Source: an uncultured bacterium
GTDB taxonomy: Bacteria > Actinomycetota > Coriobacteriia > Coriobacteriales > Coriobacteriaceae
NCBI GenBank assembly: GCA_905215505.1
Contig: CAJMPU010000014.1
Coordinates: 1-64,000, forward strand
Direction: 5' to 3'
Length of the DNA: 64,000 bases
Position numbers and translations under genes: made by a program. This document shows positions 32,034 to 39,924 of this stretch, piece by piece (the first letter of the stretch is position 1; each line of letters opens with the position of its first letter). The notes beneath the pieces are model-generated. The model was not told the origin of the DNA and did no database searches. It saw only the letters and a program-made list of their open reading frames with translations.

Positions 32034-35033
32034 CTATTTCTTAAGAAGGTACGAATAGTTGTCGCGCACGGCCCTGATGGTCAGGCGGACGGCCTCGGGA
32101 AGACCGGTGTTGACGGCATCGACCGAGACGGTGCGGACCGTGCCGGCGACGCGGACTTTAAAGTGGTCCTCGTCCACAGCCAGGAAGCCCTCGTTCTCGG
32201 AGTTCTCCATGTCCTGCTCGCTCCAGAACAGGGTGAGCTTGTCCTTATAGGGACGACCCTCCTGGTAGGGGCAGAACACGGCGCAGTTGCCGCACTCGTT
32301 GCACATGCCGTCGACATGTACCACCTGATGCTTGGCCAGGCCCGGCACCTTAATTGCCACGTTGGCGCGGTTGGGGCACACGTCGCAGCAGACCTCGCAC
32401 ACCGAGCCGCAGCCCAGGCAGCGGGTCTTGGTGCAGTTGCGCTTGTCGCGGCATAGCGACCCCTTGCGCTCGTAGCAGGTGTCCTCGCGACCGGCCTGCT
32501 CGTTGCAGTCGGCGTACTTGTTAAAGTCCACGCCGGCAATGGCACGGGCGACCTCGGCGGCGTCGGCGATAGCCTCGACCACGGTGGCAGGACCGCGGCG
32601 GCAGTCACCGGCAGCCCAAATGCCCTCGACGCCGGTGGAGGTGGCGGCAAGGCGGCCGCGACGGTCGTGCTCGACGCCCGCGGCATCGTACAGGCTGGCA
32701 TCGATGCCCTCGCCCACGGCGCAAATCACCGTGGTGGCGGAAAGCTCGACGGTCTCGCCCGTGGCGACGGGGCTGCGACGACCGCTTGCATCCGGCTCGC
32801 CAAGCTCCATAACGTCGCAGGTCAGCACGGCGCCGTTGAGTACCTTGGGCGCCAGCAGCTCGCAGAACTCAACGCCGTCAGCAAGAGCAAGATCGAGCTC
32901 TTCCTCGTCGGCGGGCATCTGCTTCTTGGTGCGGCGATACACCAGGCGCACGTTCTTCACGCCTGCCAGGCGCTTGGCCACGCGGGCGGCGTCCATGGCG
33001 GTGTTGCCGGCACCAATGACCACGACGTCCTCGCCCAGCTCAAGCTTCTCGCCCTTCTTGGCGGCCTCGAGGAACTCCAGCACGTCGAGCTCGGCACCCT
33101 CGCCCAGGCCCGCAGAGCCGGGCATCCAGGCACCGGTGGCCACGACCACGTCGGTAAAGCCCTGGGCCTTGAGCTCGTCAATGGACTCCACGCGGGCGTT
33201 GAGCTGAACCTTGGCACCAAAGGCCAGGCAAAGCTCGGCGTCGTGGGAGATATCGTCGCTGGCAATACGGAACTCGGGGATCACGTGACGGACCACGCCG
33301 CCGAGCGAGTCGCGGGCCTCGAAGATGGTGACGGGCACGCCGGCGCGCGTCAGGAAGAACGCCGTCGCCAGGCCGGCCGGGCCGCCGCCGATAACGGCAA
33401 CGTTGCGCTCGCCGTCGTTGGCGATGGCCTGGGCGCGCAGCTTGGGCAGCACGGCGGTCATGGCCTCGCGGGCGGCCTTGAGCTTGCTGGCGCGAATCTG
33501 GGCGCCCTCGGGCTCGTAGAATGCACGCTCGCAGGCACGGCCGCAGGGATGCGGGCAGATGGTGCCGGTAATGAACGGCAGGGCGTTGCGCTCGATGATG
33601 ATGTTGAACGCGTCCTCGTAGCGACCCTCGTCAACAGCCGCCAGGTAGGCGGGAATATCCTGCTGGATGGGGCAGCTCGTGCGGCACGGCGTGGTAAAGC
33701 AGTCGGAAAGCGGGCTTTTGCCGGCGACCTTGCGGTCGGGCAGCGGGCGCAGCGGCTTCTTGTAGAGCGGGTTGGTGAGCGAGTCGGTCTGGATCGCAGT
33801 CACGGCCTCGAGCGAGACGCCCGCGAACGGCTTGCCGTCCAGGTCGGCAAACTCGCCGGCCATCTGGCTAAAGCGCTCGTAGCCACCGGGCTTGAGCACG
33901 TCAGTCGCCAGGGTAACGGGCCAAATGCCGGCGTCATACAGGGCACGGATGTTGTAGACCGTGGCACCGCCGGAGTAGCTGATGCGCAGCTTGCCATCGA
34001 ACTGCTCGGTAATGCGGCGGGCGGCCTCGATGGTCAGCGAGAACAGCGAACGACCGGACATGTACATCTCGGTGGAGGGCAGCTCGTTCCTCGTCACGTC
34101 GACGGGGAACGTGTTGGTCAGCTTGACGCCAAACTCCAGGCCGCGCTCGGCGCACAGGGCAATCAGGCGCTCGAACATGGGCACGGCGTCGGCCCACTGC
34201 AGGTCCTCGCGGAAGTGCGTGTCATCGAAGACGATGTAGTCAAAGCCCAGCTCGTTCAGGCGCTGGCGGGCAAACTCATAGCCCAGCAGCGTGGGGTTGC
34301 ACTTGATGTAGGTGTTGAGGCCCTTCTCGGTGATCAGATAGGTCGCGATGCGCTCGATCTCCGCTGGCGGGCAACCGTGCAGGGTAGACTCGGTGATAGA
34401 GTTGGAGACGCGCGCCGGGATGGACTCGACAAACGCGGCGTCGACATGCTCAAACTTGTCCAGGTTGGCGAGCGCCCATGCGCGGCACTCATTCCAGACG
34501 TCAGAGCCGCTGGCGTCCTTCATACCCTCGATGTAGGCGTCGACCTTGGGGCTCTTAATACCCTCGAGGTCATAACCCACGGACATGTTGAAGACAAAGC
34601 CGTCCGGGCTGCCCAGACCGTACTCGCGAGCGATCAGGTGGCAGGCAAACCATGCCTTCACGTACTCGGCAAAGGCCTGCGGAACCTCGAGCTCGGTCGA
34701 CCATTCGCAGTTGTAGCACTCGTCCTGAGCCACGATGCAGGGCTTGTTCACACACTTGGAGAGCTCCTCGCCGTCCATAACCTGGACGGTCTTGAGCTCA
34801 AAGAAACGAGAACCGGCCACGTAGGATGCCACGATGTTCTGGGCAAGCTGCGTGTTGGGGCCGGCAGCCGGGCCAAACGGGGTCTCGATGCGCTCGTCAA
34901 AAATGGGAAGCGCGCCCTCCTGGTTGGTCGTGACCATCTTGCGCACGCCAAAGATGGCGTCCTGGGTCTTATGCTCCTCGATGATCCAGTTCATCAGCTG
35001 CGAAAACGGGATCGGCCTCATGATGTCGCTCAT
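32034..35033 (-). CDS. ygfK: Putative selenate reductase subunit YgfK
   Basis: A 999-residue protein close in length to E. coli YgfK. Residues 1-430 form a TIM-barrel-like domain related to dihydropyrimidine dehydrogenase (IECNPTLLGYEF-type strand reads IKCNPTLLGYEFARQRL; SGRSLFSLTIEAARRI). The middle (about 440-870) is a GltD-like flavoprotein with two Rossmann motifs (VAVIGGGPAGLATAFFLTRAG and VVIGAGNTAMDAARVA) and Fe-S cysteines (CFTTPCRTSCPIQQDIP). The end has cysteines CRDKRNCTKTRCLGCGSVCEVCCDVCP and CNECGNCAVFCP for ferredoxin-type clusters. The name comes from an E. coli selenate phenotype; in gut anaerobes the gene is part of the uric-acid set. The ATG at 35033 follows GAGAGG. Confidence 0.92.
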   Translation of the reverse strand: MSDIMRPIPFSQLMNWIIEEHKTQDAIFGVRKMVTTNQEGALPIFDERIETPFGPAAGPNTQLAQNIVASYVAGSRFFELKTVQVMDGEELSKCVNKPCIVAQDECYNCEWSTELEVPQAFAEYVKAWFACHLIAREYGLGSPDGFVFNMSVGYDLEGIKSPKVDAYIEGMKDASGSDVWNECRAWALANLDKFEHVDAAFVESIPARVSNSITESTLHGCPPAEIERIATYLITEKGLNTYIKCNPTLLGYEFARQRLNELGFDYIVFDDTHFREDLQWADAVPMFERLIALCAERGLEFGVKLTNTFPVDVTRNELPSTEMYMSGRSLFSLTIEAARRITEQFDGKLRISYSGGATVYNIRALYDAGIWPVTLATDVLKPGGYERFSQMAGEFADLDGKPFAGVSLEAVTAIQTDSLTNPLYKKPLRPLPDRKVAGKSPLSDCFTTPCRTSCPIQQDIPAYLAAVDEGRYEDAFNIIIERNALPFITGTICPHPCGRACERAFYEPEGAQIRASKLKAAREAMTAVLPKLRAQAIANDGERNVAVIGGGPAGLATAFFLTRAGVPVTIFEARDSLGGVVRHVIPEFRIASDDISHDAELCLAFGAKVQLNARVESIDELKAQGFTDVVVATGAWMPGSAGLGEGAELDVLEFLEAAKKGEKLELGEDVVVIGAGNTAMDAARVAKRLAGVKNVRLVYRRTKKQMPADEEELDLALADGVEFCELLAPKVLNGAVLTCDVMELGEPDASGRRSPVATGETVELSATTVICAVGEGIDASLYDAAGVEHDRRGRLAATSTGVEGIWAAGDCRRGPATVVEAIADAAEVARAIAGVDFNKYADCNEQAGREDTCYERKGSLCRDKRNCTKTRCLGCGSVCEVCCDVCPNRANVAIKVPGLAKHQVVHVDGMCNECGNCAVFCPYQEGRPYKDKLTLFWSEQDMENSENEGFLAVDEDHFKVRVAGTVRTVSVDAVNTGLPEAVRLTIRAVRDNYSYLLKK

Positions 35034-35107
35034 AGTGAGTTCCTCTCTGTAACGCCCGGCGAGACCGCGCGGCGGGCGCAAATACGGTGTAGCGCTAGCA
35101 CAGCGCC

Positions 35108-35167
35108 GGCGACCCCGCGGAGGTCGCCTATACGCGCGTCGGATGCGGCGAAACATCCGGCGCGCGT
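35108..35167. other. Two stacked hairpins between ssnA and ygfK
   Basis: GGCGACC / GGTCGCC (35108-35114 with 35122-35128) and a 14-base arm pair ACGCGCGTCGGATG with its near-complement (35132-35145 with 35154-35167, 13 of 14). They occupy the 148-base ssnA-ygfK spacer. No U run follows, so they are more likely mRNA stability or processing structures than terminators. Confidence 0.6.
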
Positions 35168-35181
35168 GAATCTACTTGTAA

Positions 35182-36537
35182 CTAGTAGGCGCGATCGTTG
35201 AGCGTGCTCCAGAGCTTTTTGGACTCAGCCATGGTCCACGCGTTGATCTTGTCCTCATCGATACCGACAAACTCGCGATCCTTGTACAGGACGCGGCCAT
35301 TGATGATGGTGGTACGGCAGTTTTTACCCATCATGCCAAAGAGCATGTGGCCGTCGATGTTCTCCTCGCTCAGCGGCGTAAAGGGCTTGTAGTCCATAAC
35401 GATGACGTCGGCGGCAGCGCCGGCCTCGAGCACGCCGAGCTTGCGATCGAAGTACTTGCTCGCCATCTTGGCGTTGTTCTCAAAGAGCATCGTCATGGCC
35501 TCGCACCAGCCCACGTTGGGCATGGCGGCGTTGTGGCGCTGAATGATCAGGAAGACCTTGAGGCTCTCGAGCATATCGTGGGTGTAGGCGTCGGTGCCCA
35601 TGCACACGGGGATGCCGCGGCGGAAGAACTCGAGCACGGGGGCGCAGCCCACGGCGTTGCCCATATTGGATTCGGGGTTGTTGACGAGCCAGGTGCCAGA
35701 CTCCTTGACGATATCCATCTCGGCAGGCGTCACGTGGATGCAGTGGCCGAGCATGGTGTCGGGACCCAGAAGGTTATGCTGCAGCAAGCGCTCGACGGGG
35801 CTGATGCCGCCGCGGTTGAGGCGGGAGTCCCACACGTCATTCATGCCCTCGCACACATGGATGTGGAAGCCGGTCAGGCCGTTGTTGGCCTCGGCCATCT
35901 TGTCCATGGTCTCGTCCGAAAGCGTAAAGGTGGCGTGACCGCCAAACATGGCGGCGATCATGTGGTTGTCGTTATCGCGACGCTCCTTGGCGGCCCACTG
36001 GGCAAATTCGGCGTTCTCGGCAATGGCCTGGTCGCATTTTTCCTGACCGCGGCGGTCGGAGACCTCGTAGCACAGGCACGAACGCATGCCCAGCTCCTGC
36101 GCGGCATCCTTAATGGCAAAGAGGCTGCCCGGAATCTCGCAGAAGCTCGCGTGGTGATCGAAGATCGTGGTGACGCCATCGCGGATGGAGTCCAGAATCG
36201 TGGCATAGGCGCTGGCCTTGGTGCCGTCGAGCGTCAGGTTGTCGTCGATCTTCCACCACTGCTGCTCAAGATTCTCCAGGAAGTTGGTGGGGTTGCAGCC
36301 CTTAATGGCAAGGCCGCGGGCCAGACCCGAGTAGATGTGGGTGTGGCAGTTAATGAGTCCGGGCATGATGAGGTTGCCCCGGGCGTCGACGTACTCGGCA
36401 TCCGGGTACTTGGACTTGAGCTCGCACTCGGGGCCCACTTCGACGATCGTATCTCCGTCAATGGCGACTGCACCGTTGGGGATGAACGGGGCCTGAGCGT
36501 TGCGGGTAAAGACGGAACCGTTAGCGACCAGAAGCAT
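35182..36537 (-). CDS. ssnA: Putative aminohydrolase SsnA
   Basis: A 451-residue amidohydrolase of the guanine deaminase/TrzN group. Metal ligands: NCHTHIYSGLARG (HxH), the metal-region His in HIHVCEGMND and GHCIHVT, and GTDAYTHDM with the Asp. In the yge cluster it should hydrolyse an amidine or amino group on a purine ring or ring-opened product. The ATG at 36537 is preferred to one six codons earlier because GAAGGGAG is placed 5-6 bases before it and the protein then starts MLLVANGSVF. It heads the ygfK-ferredoxin-xdh run. Confidence 0.92.
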   Translation of the reverse strand: MLLVANGSVFTRNAQAPFIPNGAVAIDGDTIVEVGPECELKSKYPDAEYVDARGNLIMPGLINCHTHIYSGLARGLAIKGCNPTNFLENLEQQWWKIDDNLTLDGTKASAYATILDSIRDGVTTIFDHHASFCEIPGSLFAIKDAAQELGMRSCLCYEVSDRRGQEKCDQAIAENAEFAQWAAKERRDNDNHMIAAMFGGHATFTLSDETMDKMAEANNGLTGFHIHVCEGMNDVWDSRLNRGGISPVERLLQHNLLGPDTMLGHCIHVTPAEMDIVKESGTWLVNNPESNMGNAVGCAPVLEFFRRGIPVCMGTDAYTHDMLESLKVFLIIQRHNAAMPNVGWCEAMTMLFENNAKMASKYFDRKLGVLEAGAAADVIVMDYKPFTPLSEENIDGHMLFGMMGKNCRTTIINGRVLYKDREFVGIDEDKINAWTMAESKKLWSTLNDRAY

Positions 36538-36684
36538 GGATGCTCCCTTCGACATCAGAGGCGGGGTTTGACACCTCTGACATGGCGGAGTGCGAAGCGC
36601 CGGCCTACACCGGAAACGGGCCCTCTCCCGTCAACGCTTCACCAAAGGGACAAACCCTTTGAAGTGCGGCTTGGCGCCGCATAG

Positions 36685-36716
36685 CGTCGGCGGACGAGGC
36701 GATGCGTCCGCCGACG
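36685..36716. other. Perfect 12-bp-stem hairpin between the permease and ssnA
   Basis: CGTCGGCGGACG pairs with CGTCCGCCGACG around an 8-base loop, 17 bases after the permease stop. Smaller pairs (AAAGGG / CCCTTT near 36650; GCGGC / GCCGC near 36675) fill the rest of the 195-base spacer. It lacks a U run. Confidence 0.6.
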
Positions 36717-36732
36717 AATAGCACCGAATTGG

Positions 36733-38127
36733 TTACTTCTTGCTCTCGGGCAAGACCAGATCCACGGCAGCGTCCTTGGCAGCATCGATGTGCTGAGCCA
36801 CGACCGGCGTCTGCGGAAGGATCAGATTGAGCACGATGGCCATGATGGCGGTGGGGGTCACGGCGTTGGAGCCGATGACGGTGGACACCCAGGTGGGCAT
36901 ACCCTCGCCGGCAAGGCAGCCGCTGGCCATCCAGATACCCAGGCCAAAGACGACGGAGGTACCGACGATGGTGGTAGTGCGCTGCGTGAGGCCCTCGCGG
37001 GTGAACATGCGCACGCCGTTCATGGTGATGGTGCCAAAGACGCCGACGGTCGCGCCGCCGATGACGGGCTGCGGGATAGCGGAAAGGACGGCAGAGAGCT
37101 GCGGGAACAGGCCGGCGATGGCAAAGACGGCCGCGATGATCACAAAGACCCACTTGTTGACGACCTTGTTGGAGCAGATGATGCCCACGTTCTGGCCAAG
37201 GGCGCTGGTGGGAAGACCGCCCAGCAGGCCGCCGACCATAGAGGTGAGGCCCTGGGACACGATAGCGCCGGAGAGCTCGCGCTCGGTGGGCATACGGTCG
37301 ATGGAGCCCAGGCAGGCGGCGGAGACGTCACCGATAACCTGGATGGCAACCATGGGGAACACGACGGCAAGGGTAATGCAGACCTCGGGATCAAACTCGA
37401 GCGCGTAAGGCATGAGCTTGGGAAGGGCGAAGACCTGAGCGGTGGCGACGCTGGAGAAGTCGATCATGCCAAAGGGGATCGAAACGATCATGCCAACGAT
37501 CATGCCAAAGAACACGGACCCCAGCTTGAGCGTGCCCTTGCCAAAGTTGGCGAGCGCAAAGACCACGGCGAAGGTGATAAGAGCAACGCACCAGGCCTGC
37601 GGAGTGCCCCACAGCGGCGTACCCATGCCGCCGGCCATATACTTGACGGCCGTGGGATAGAGAGAGACGCCAATGGAGAAGATGACCGTACCGGTCACGA
37701 CGGGCGGGAACAGCCACTTAATCTTGCTGTAGGCCAGACCAAAGAGGACCGCGACGGCGCCGCCGACGATCTCGCCGCCCAGCAGAGCACCAAAGCTAAA
37801 GCCCGAAGCACCCATGGCCTGCAGGGCCGGCAGGAACGCGAACGAAACGCCCATGACGATGGGCAGGCCGCCGCCGATGCGACGGAAGGGAGCGAAGGCC
37901 TGAAGGGCCGTATCGATCGCCGAAAGAATGAGCGCAACCTGAATGATGTCGGTGCTCTGCTGGCTATTAAAGCCGTAGACGCCGGCCATGATGACAGCCG
38001 GGGTGATGATACCGGCAAACGAAGCCAGTACGTGCTGAAGGGCACACGGGATCATTTCCTTAACGGGAGGCATGCCTTCACGAGTGAACAGGGCTTCAGT
38101 GCCGTTCGTAACCGTCTCCTGGGTCAT
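36733..38127 (-). CDS. NCS2-family purine (xanthine/uric acid) permease
   Basis: A 464-residue transporter with about 14 hydrophobic segments. The nucleobase:cation symporter-2 signatures are visible: QVALILSAIDTALQAFAPFRRIGGGLPIVMGVSFAF in the N-terminal half, and GGLPTSALGQNVGIICSNKVVNKW, the family's NxG-type substrate motif. E. coli UacT (YgfU) in the equivalent cluster imports uric acid; the same role is likely here, though xanthine cannot be excluded. It is upstream of ssnA on the same strand and divergent from the second YheO-like regulator. Confidence 0.9.
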   Translation of the reverse strand: MTQETVTNGTEALFTREGMPPVKEMIPCALQHVLASFAGIITPAVIMAGVYGFNSQQSTDIIQVALILSAIDTALQAFAPFRRIGGGLPIVMGVSFAFLPALQAMGASGFSFGALLGGEIVGGAVAVLFGLAYSKIKWLFPPVVTGTVIFSIGVSLYPTAVKYMAGGMGTPLWGTPQAWCVALITFAVVFALANFGKGTLKLGSVFFGMIVGMIVSIPFGMIDFSSVATAQVFALPKLMPYALEFDPEVCITLAVVFPMVAIQVIGDVSAACLGSIDRMPTERELSGAIVSQGLTSMVGGLLGGLPTSALGQNVGIICSNKVVNKWVFVIIAAVFAIAGLFPQLSAVLSAIPQPVIGGATVGVFGTITMNGVRMFTREGLTQRTTTIVGTSVVFGLGIWMASGCLAGEGMPTWVSTVIGSNAVTPTAIMAIVLNLILPQTPVVAQHIDAAKDAAVDLVLPESKK

Positions 38128-38226
38128 TTGACCACCAATCCTCGAAATAGTTGTTTCGCATCTAACGCTCTATTGTGACGCAGTGCGGGGTTGAGGTTGT
38201 GCCTTCGTTGCATATCGTATTAAAGA

Positions 38227-38241
38227 TGATTCTCATTCTCA
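38227..38241. promoter_or_regulatory. Fur-like box in the permease-regulator intergenic region
   Basis: The 350-base region 38128-38477 separates the permease (minus) from the second regulator (plus). It is AT-rich and must hold both promoters. TGATTCTCATTCTCA at 38227-38241 matches the 15-base Fur/DtxR-type core at 12 of 15 positions. The AACAAA-N3-TTTGTT palindrome of the ygeX region is not found here. No purine riboswitch fold was seen. Confidence 0.3.
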
Positions 38242-38477
38242 ATAATAATTTTTTGTTATCAGACTATTCTTCAGCTGAGATAATGCATTTCCGCAGGTCA
38301 GGAAAGTGTCTGGTCAAAATAACATCTAACTTTTCTTTTGGTCAACCGTTTACCGCCAAATTCCTACCGTTCGTCTGTATTACGCAATGTACCTGCGGAT
38401 ATACGAGATGAAGAGTAGCGTGTTACCATGAGAAAAAATTGTTATGAACCTTCCGATTTCACCCAAAGGAGTTGCCC

Positions 38478-39134
38478 GTGAACGAGACCGTACGTCGCTT
38501 TTTGCCGATGGTCGATTTCCTGGAGCAGATACTCGGTAAGAACAGCGAGATCGTCCTGCACGATTTCTCGGATCCCGACCACGCCATCGTCGATATTCGC
38601 AACGGCATCGTGAGCGGCCGTAAAGTCGGCGGTCCCGCCACCGATCTGGCGCTCAAGATCATGCACGACCCCAAGTATCGCGACCTGCCGTTTATTACGG
38701 GCTACGAGGGGCGCGGTGCCGGTGGCAAGACGTTGGAGTCCGCGACGTTCTTTATCCGCGAAAATGACGAGATCGTCGGTATGCTCTGCGTCAACACCGA
38801 CCTCTCGACCGTGCGCTCCATCAACGCCATGGCGCAGCAGCTCATGGCATGCTTCGACGCGGCGCCGACGCGCACGGAGCCCGCGTCTATCGAGGTCGAA
38901 AGCCTTTCGGAATCTACACAGGAGCTCATCGACCGCAGCATTGCCGAGTTGCTGAGCGCGCGCGGGCTGGATGTAGCGTCGCTTGGTCAGAGCGACCGCG
39001 TGGACGTCATTCGCCACCTTAACGGCAACGGGGTGTTCATGCTCAAGGGCGCTGTGGCCTGCGCCGCCACCGCGCTGGGCATTTCGGAGCCCAGCGTATA
39101 CCGCTACCTGCAAAAAGTCCGCAAGGAAGGCTAA
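38478..39134 (+). CDS. Second YheO/DauR-like transcriptional regulator
   Basis: A 218-residue paralogue of the protein at 22476: N-terminal PAS-like domain (SEIVLHDFSDPDHAIVDIRNGIVSGRKVGGPATDLAL; FFIRENDEIVGMLCVNTDL) and C-terminal helix-turn-helix (RVDVIRHLNGNGVFMLKGAVACAATALGISEPSVYRYLQKV). The GTG at 38478 is preferred over a TTG two codons before because AAAGGAG is 6-7 bases upstream of the GTG but touches the TTG. Divergent from the permease, it probably controls permease-ssnA-ygfK-xdh. The cluster thus has one such regulator for each half. Confidence 0.85.
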   Translation: MNETVRRFLPMVDFLEQILGKNSEIVLHDFSDPDHAIVDIRNGIVSGRKVGGPATDLALKIMHDPKYRDLPFITGYEGRGAGGKTLESATFFIRENDEIVGMLCVNTDLSTVRSINAMAQQLMACFDAAPTRTEPASIEVESLSESTQELIDRSIAELLSARGLDVASLGQSDRVDVIRHLNGNGVFMLKGAVACAATALGISEPSVYRYLQKVRKEG

Positions 39135-39184
39135 CAAGCAAAAAGACTGCCCCTGGTGGCTCCACAAGCGATCCGTCACTTGAC

Positions 39185-39219
39185 AAAAGACCCTGCAGCT
39201 CGCACTGCAGGGTCTTTTT
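39185..39219. terminator. Bidirectional terminator between the regulator and ridA
   Basis: AAAAGACCCTGCAG pairs perfectly with CTGCAGGGTCTTTT around a 6-base loop; both strands have a T run after the stem. It serves the convergent regulator (plus) and RidA gene (minus). Confidence 0.9.
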
Positions 39220-39248
39220 GCATGTCATGTTTAGTTGTTGCCAACGCC

Positions 39249-39626
39249 TTAGAAAGCGGCGACGACCTCAATCTCGACCAGACCGCCGGCCGGAAGGGCG
39301 GCAACCTGGAAGGCGCTGCGCGCGGGGAACGGGGCCTCGAACTTGGAGGCGTAGATCTCGTTTACGGCAGCGAAGTCGGCAATGTCAGCCAGGTAGACTG
39401 TGGTCTTGACGACATCGGCAAAGGTGGCGCCGGCAGCGGTCAGCAGGGCCTCGACGTTAGCAAGGGACTGCTTAGCCTGGGCCTCGACGCCCTCGGGCAT
39501 CTTGCCGGTTGCGGGGTCGATGCCCAGCTGGCCGGACAGGAACACCATGTTGCCGGTCTGGATGCCGGGGGAATACGGGCCGATGGCTGCGGGTGCATTA
39601 TCGGAAGACACGACGGTCTTGCTCAT
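39249..39626 (-). CDS. ridA: RidA-family enamine/imine deaminase
   Basis: A 125-residue YjgF/YER057c/UK114 protein. Conserved residues are visible: GPYSPGI, FLSGQLGIDPATGK, QAKQSLANVEALLTAAG and the C-terminal ARSAFQVAALPAGGLVEIEVVA with the catalytic Arg. RidA hydrolyses reactive 2-aminoacrylate released by PLP enzymes. YgeX in this cluster goes through 2-aminoacrylate, so placing ridA at the cluster edge is sensible. The ATG at 39626 follows AAGGAG; a longer frame upstream is not plausible. Confidence 0.93.
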   Translation of the reverse strand: MSKTVVSSDNAPAAIGPYSPGIQTGNMVFLSGQLGIDPATGKMPEGVEAQAKQSLANVEALLTAAGATFADVVKTTVYLADIADFAAVNEIYASKFEAPFPARSAFQVAALPAGGLVEIEVVAAF

Positions 39627-39924
39627 GTTTATCTCCTTACAAGTAAAAGGGAACGGGAGCGCGGCGTTCACACCGGGAGGCACAGTTCGGTCTGAACACC
39701 GCGCTTGATTGGGATAGTACTCAAGGTTTCCGCGCGATGCAAGATTATTATCACGTTGCGAGAATATTTTATCGCCCAACGGTTTCCCCGGACCGCTGAA
39801 CGGTTCTCATGTGGAGCAGCCAGTCCAAGCTGCTGAAGACTTTATCCCGCTTGGAACGCGGGCATCGCCTGCCGCGACGGCACCACTATACTTTTGAGTA
39901 TCTGAGCATTTTGAAAGGCAGGAT

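Noticed and set aside
35108..35167. Third copy of the conserved-core palindromic element
   Set aside because: The hairpins lack the ACAGTCCTGC, GGAGAGCAC and GCGGAACTCGCG words of the core.
38128..38477. Purine or xanthine riboswitch before the permease or regulator
   Set aside because: No stem with the conserved purine-riboswitch junction or loop bases could be found by eye in either leader.
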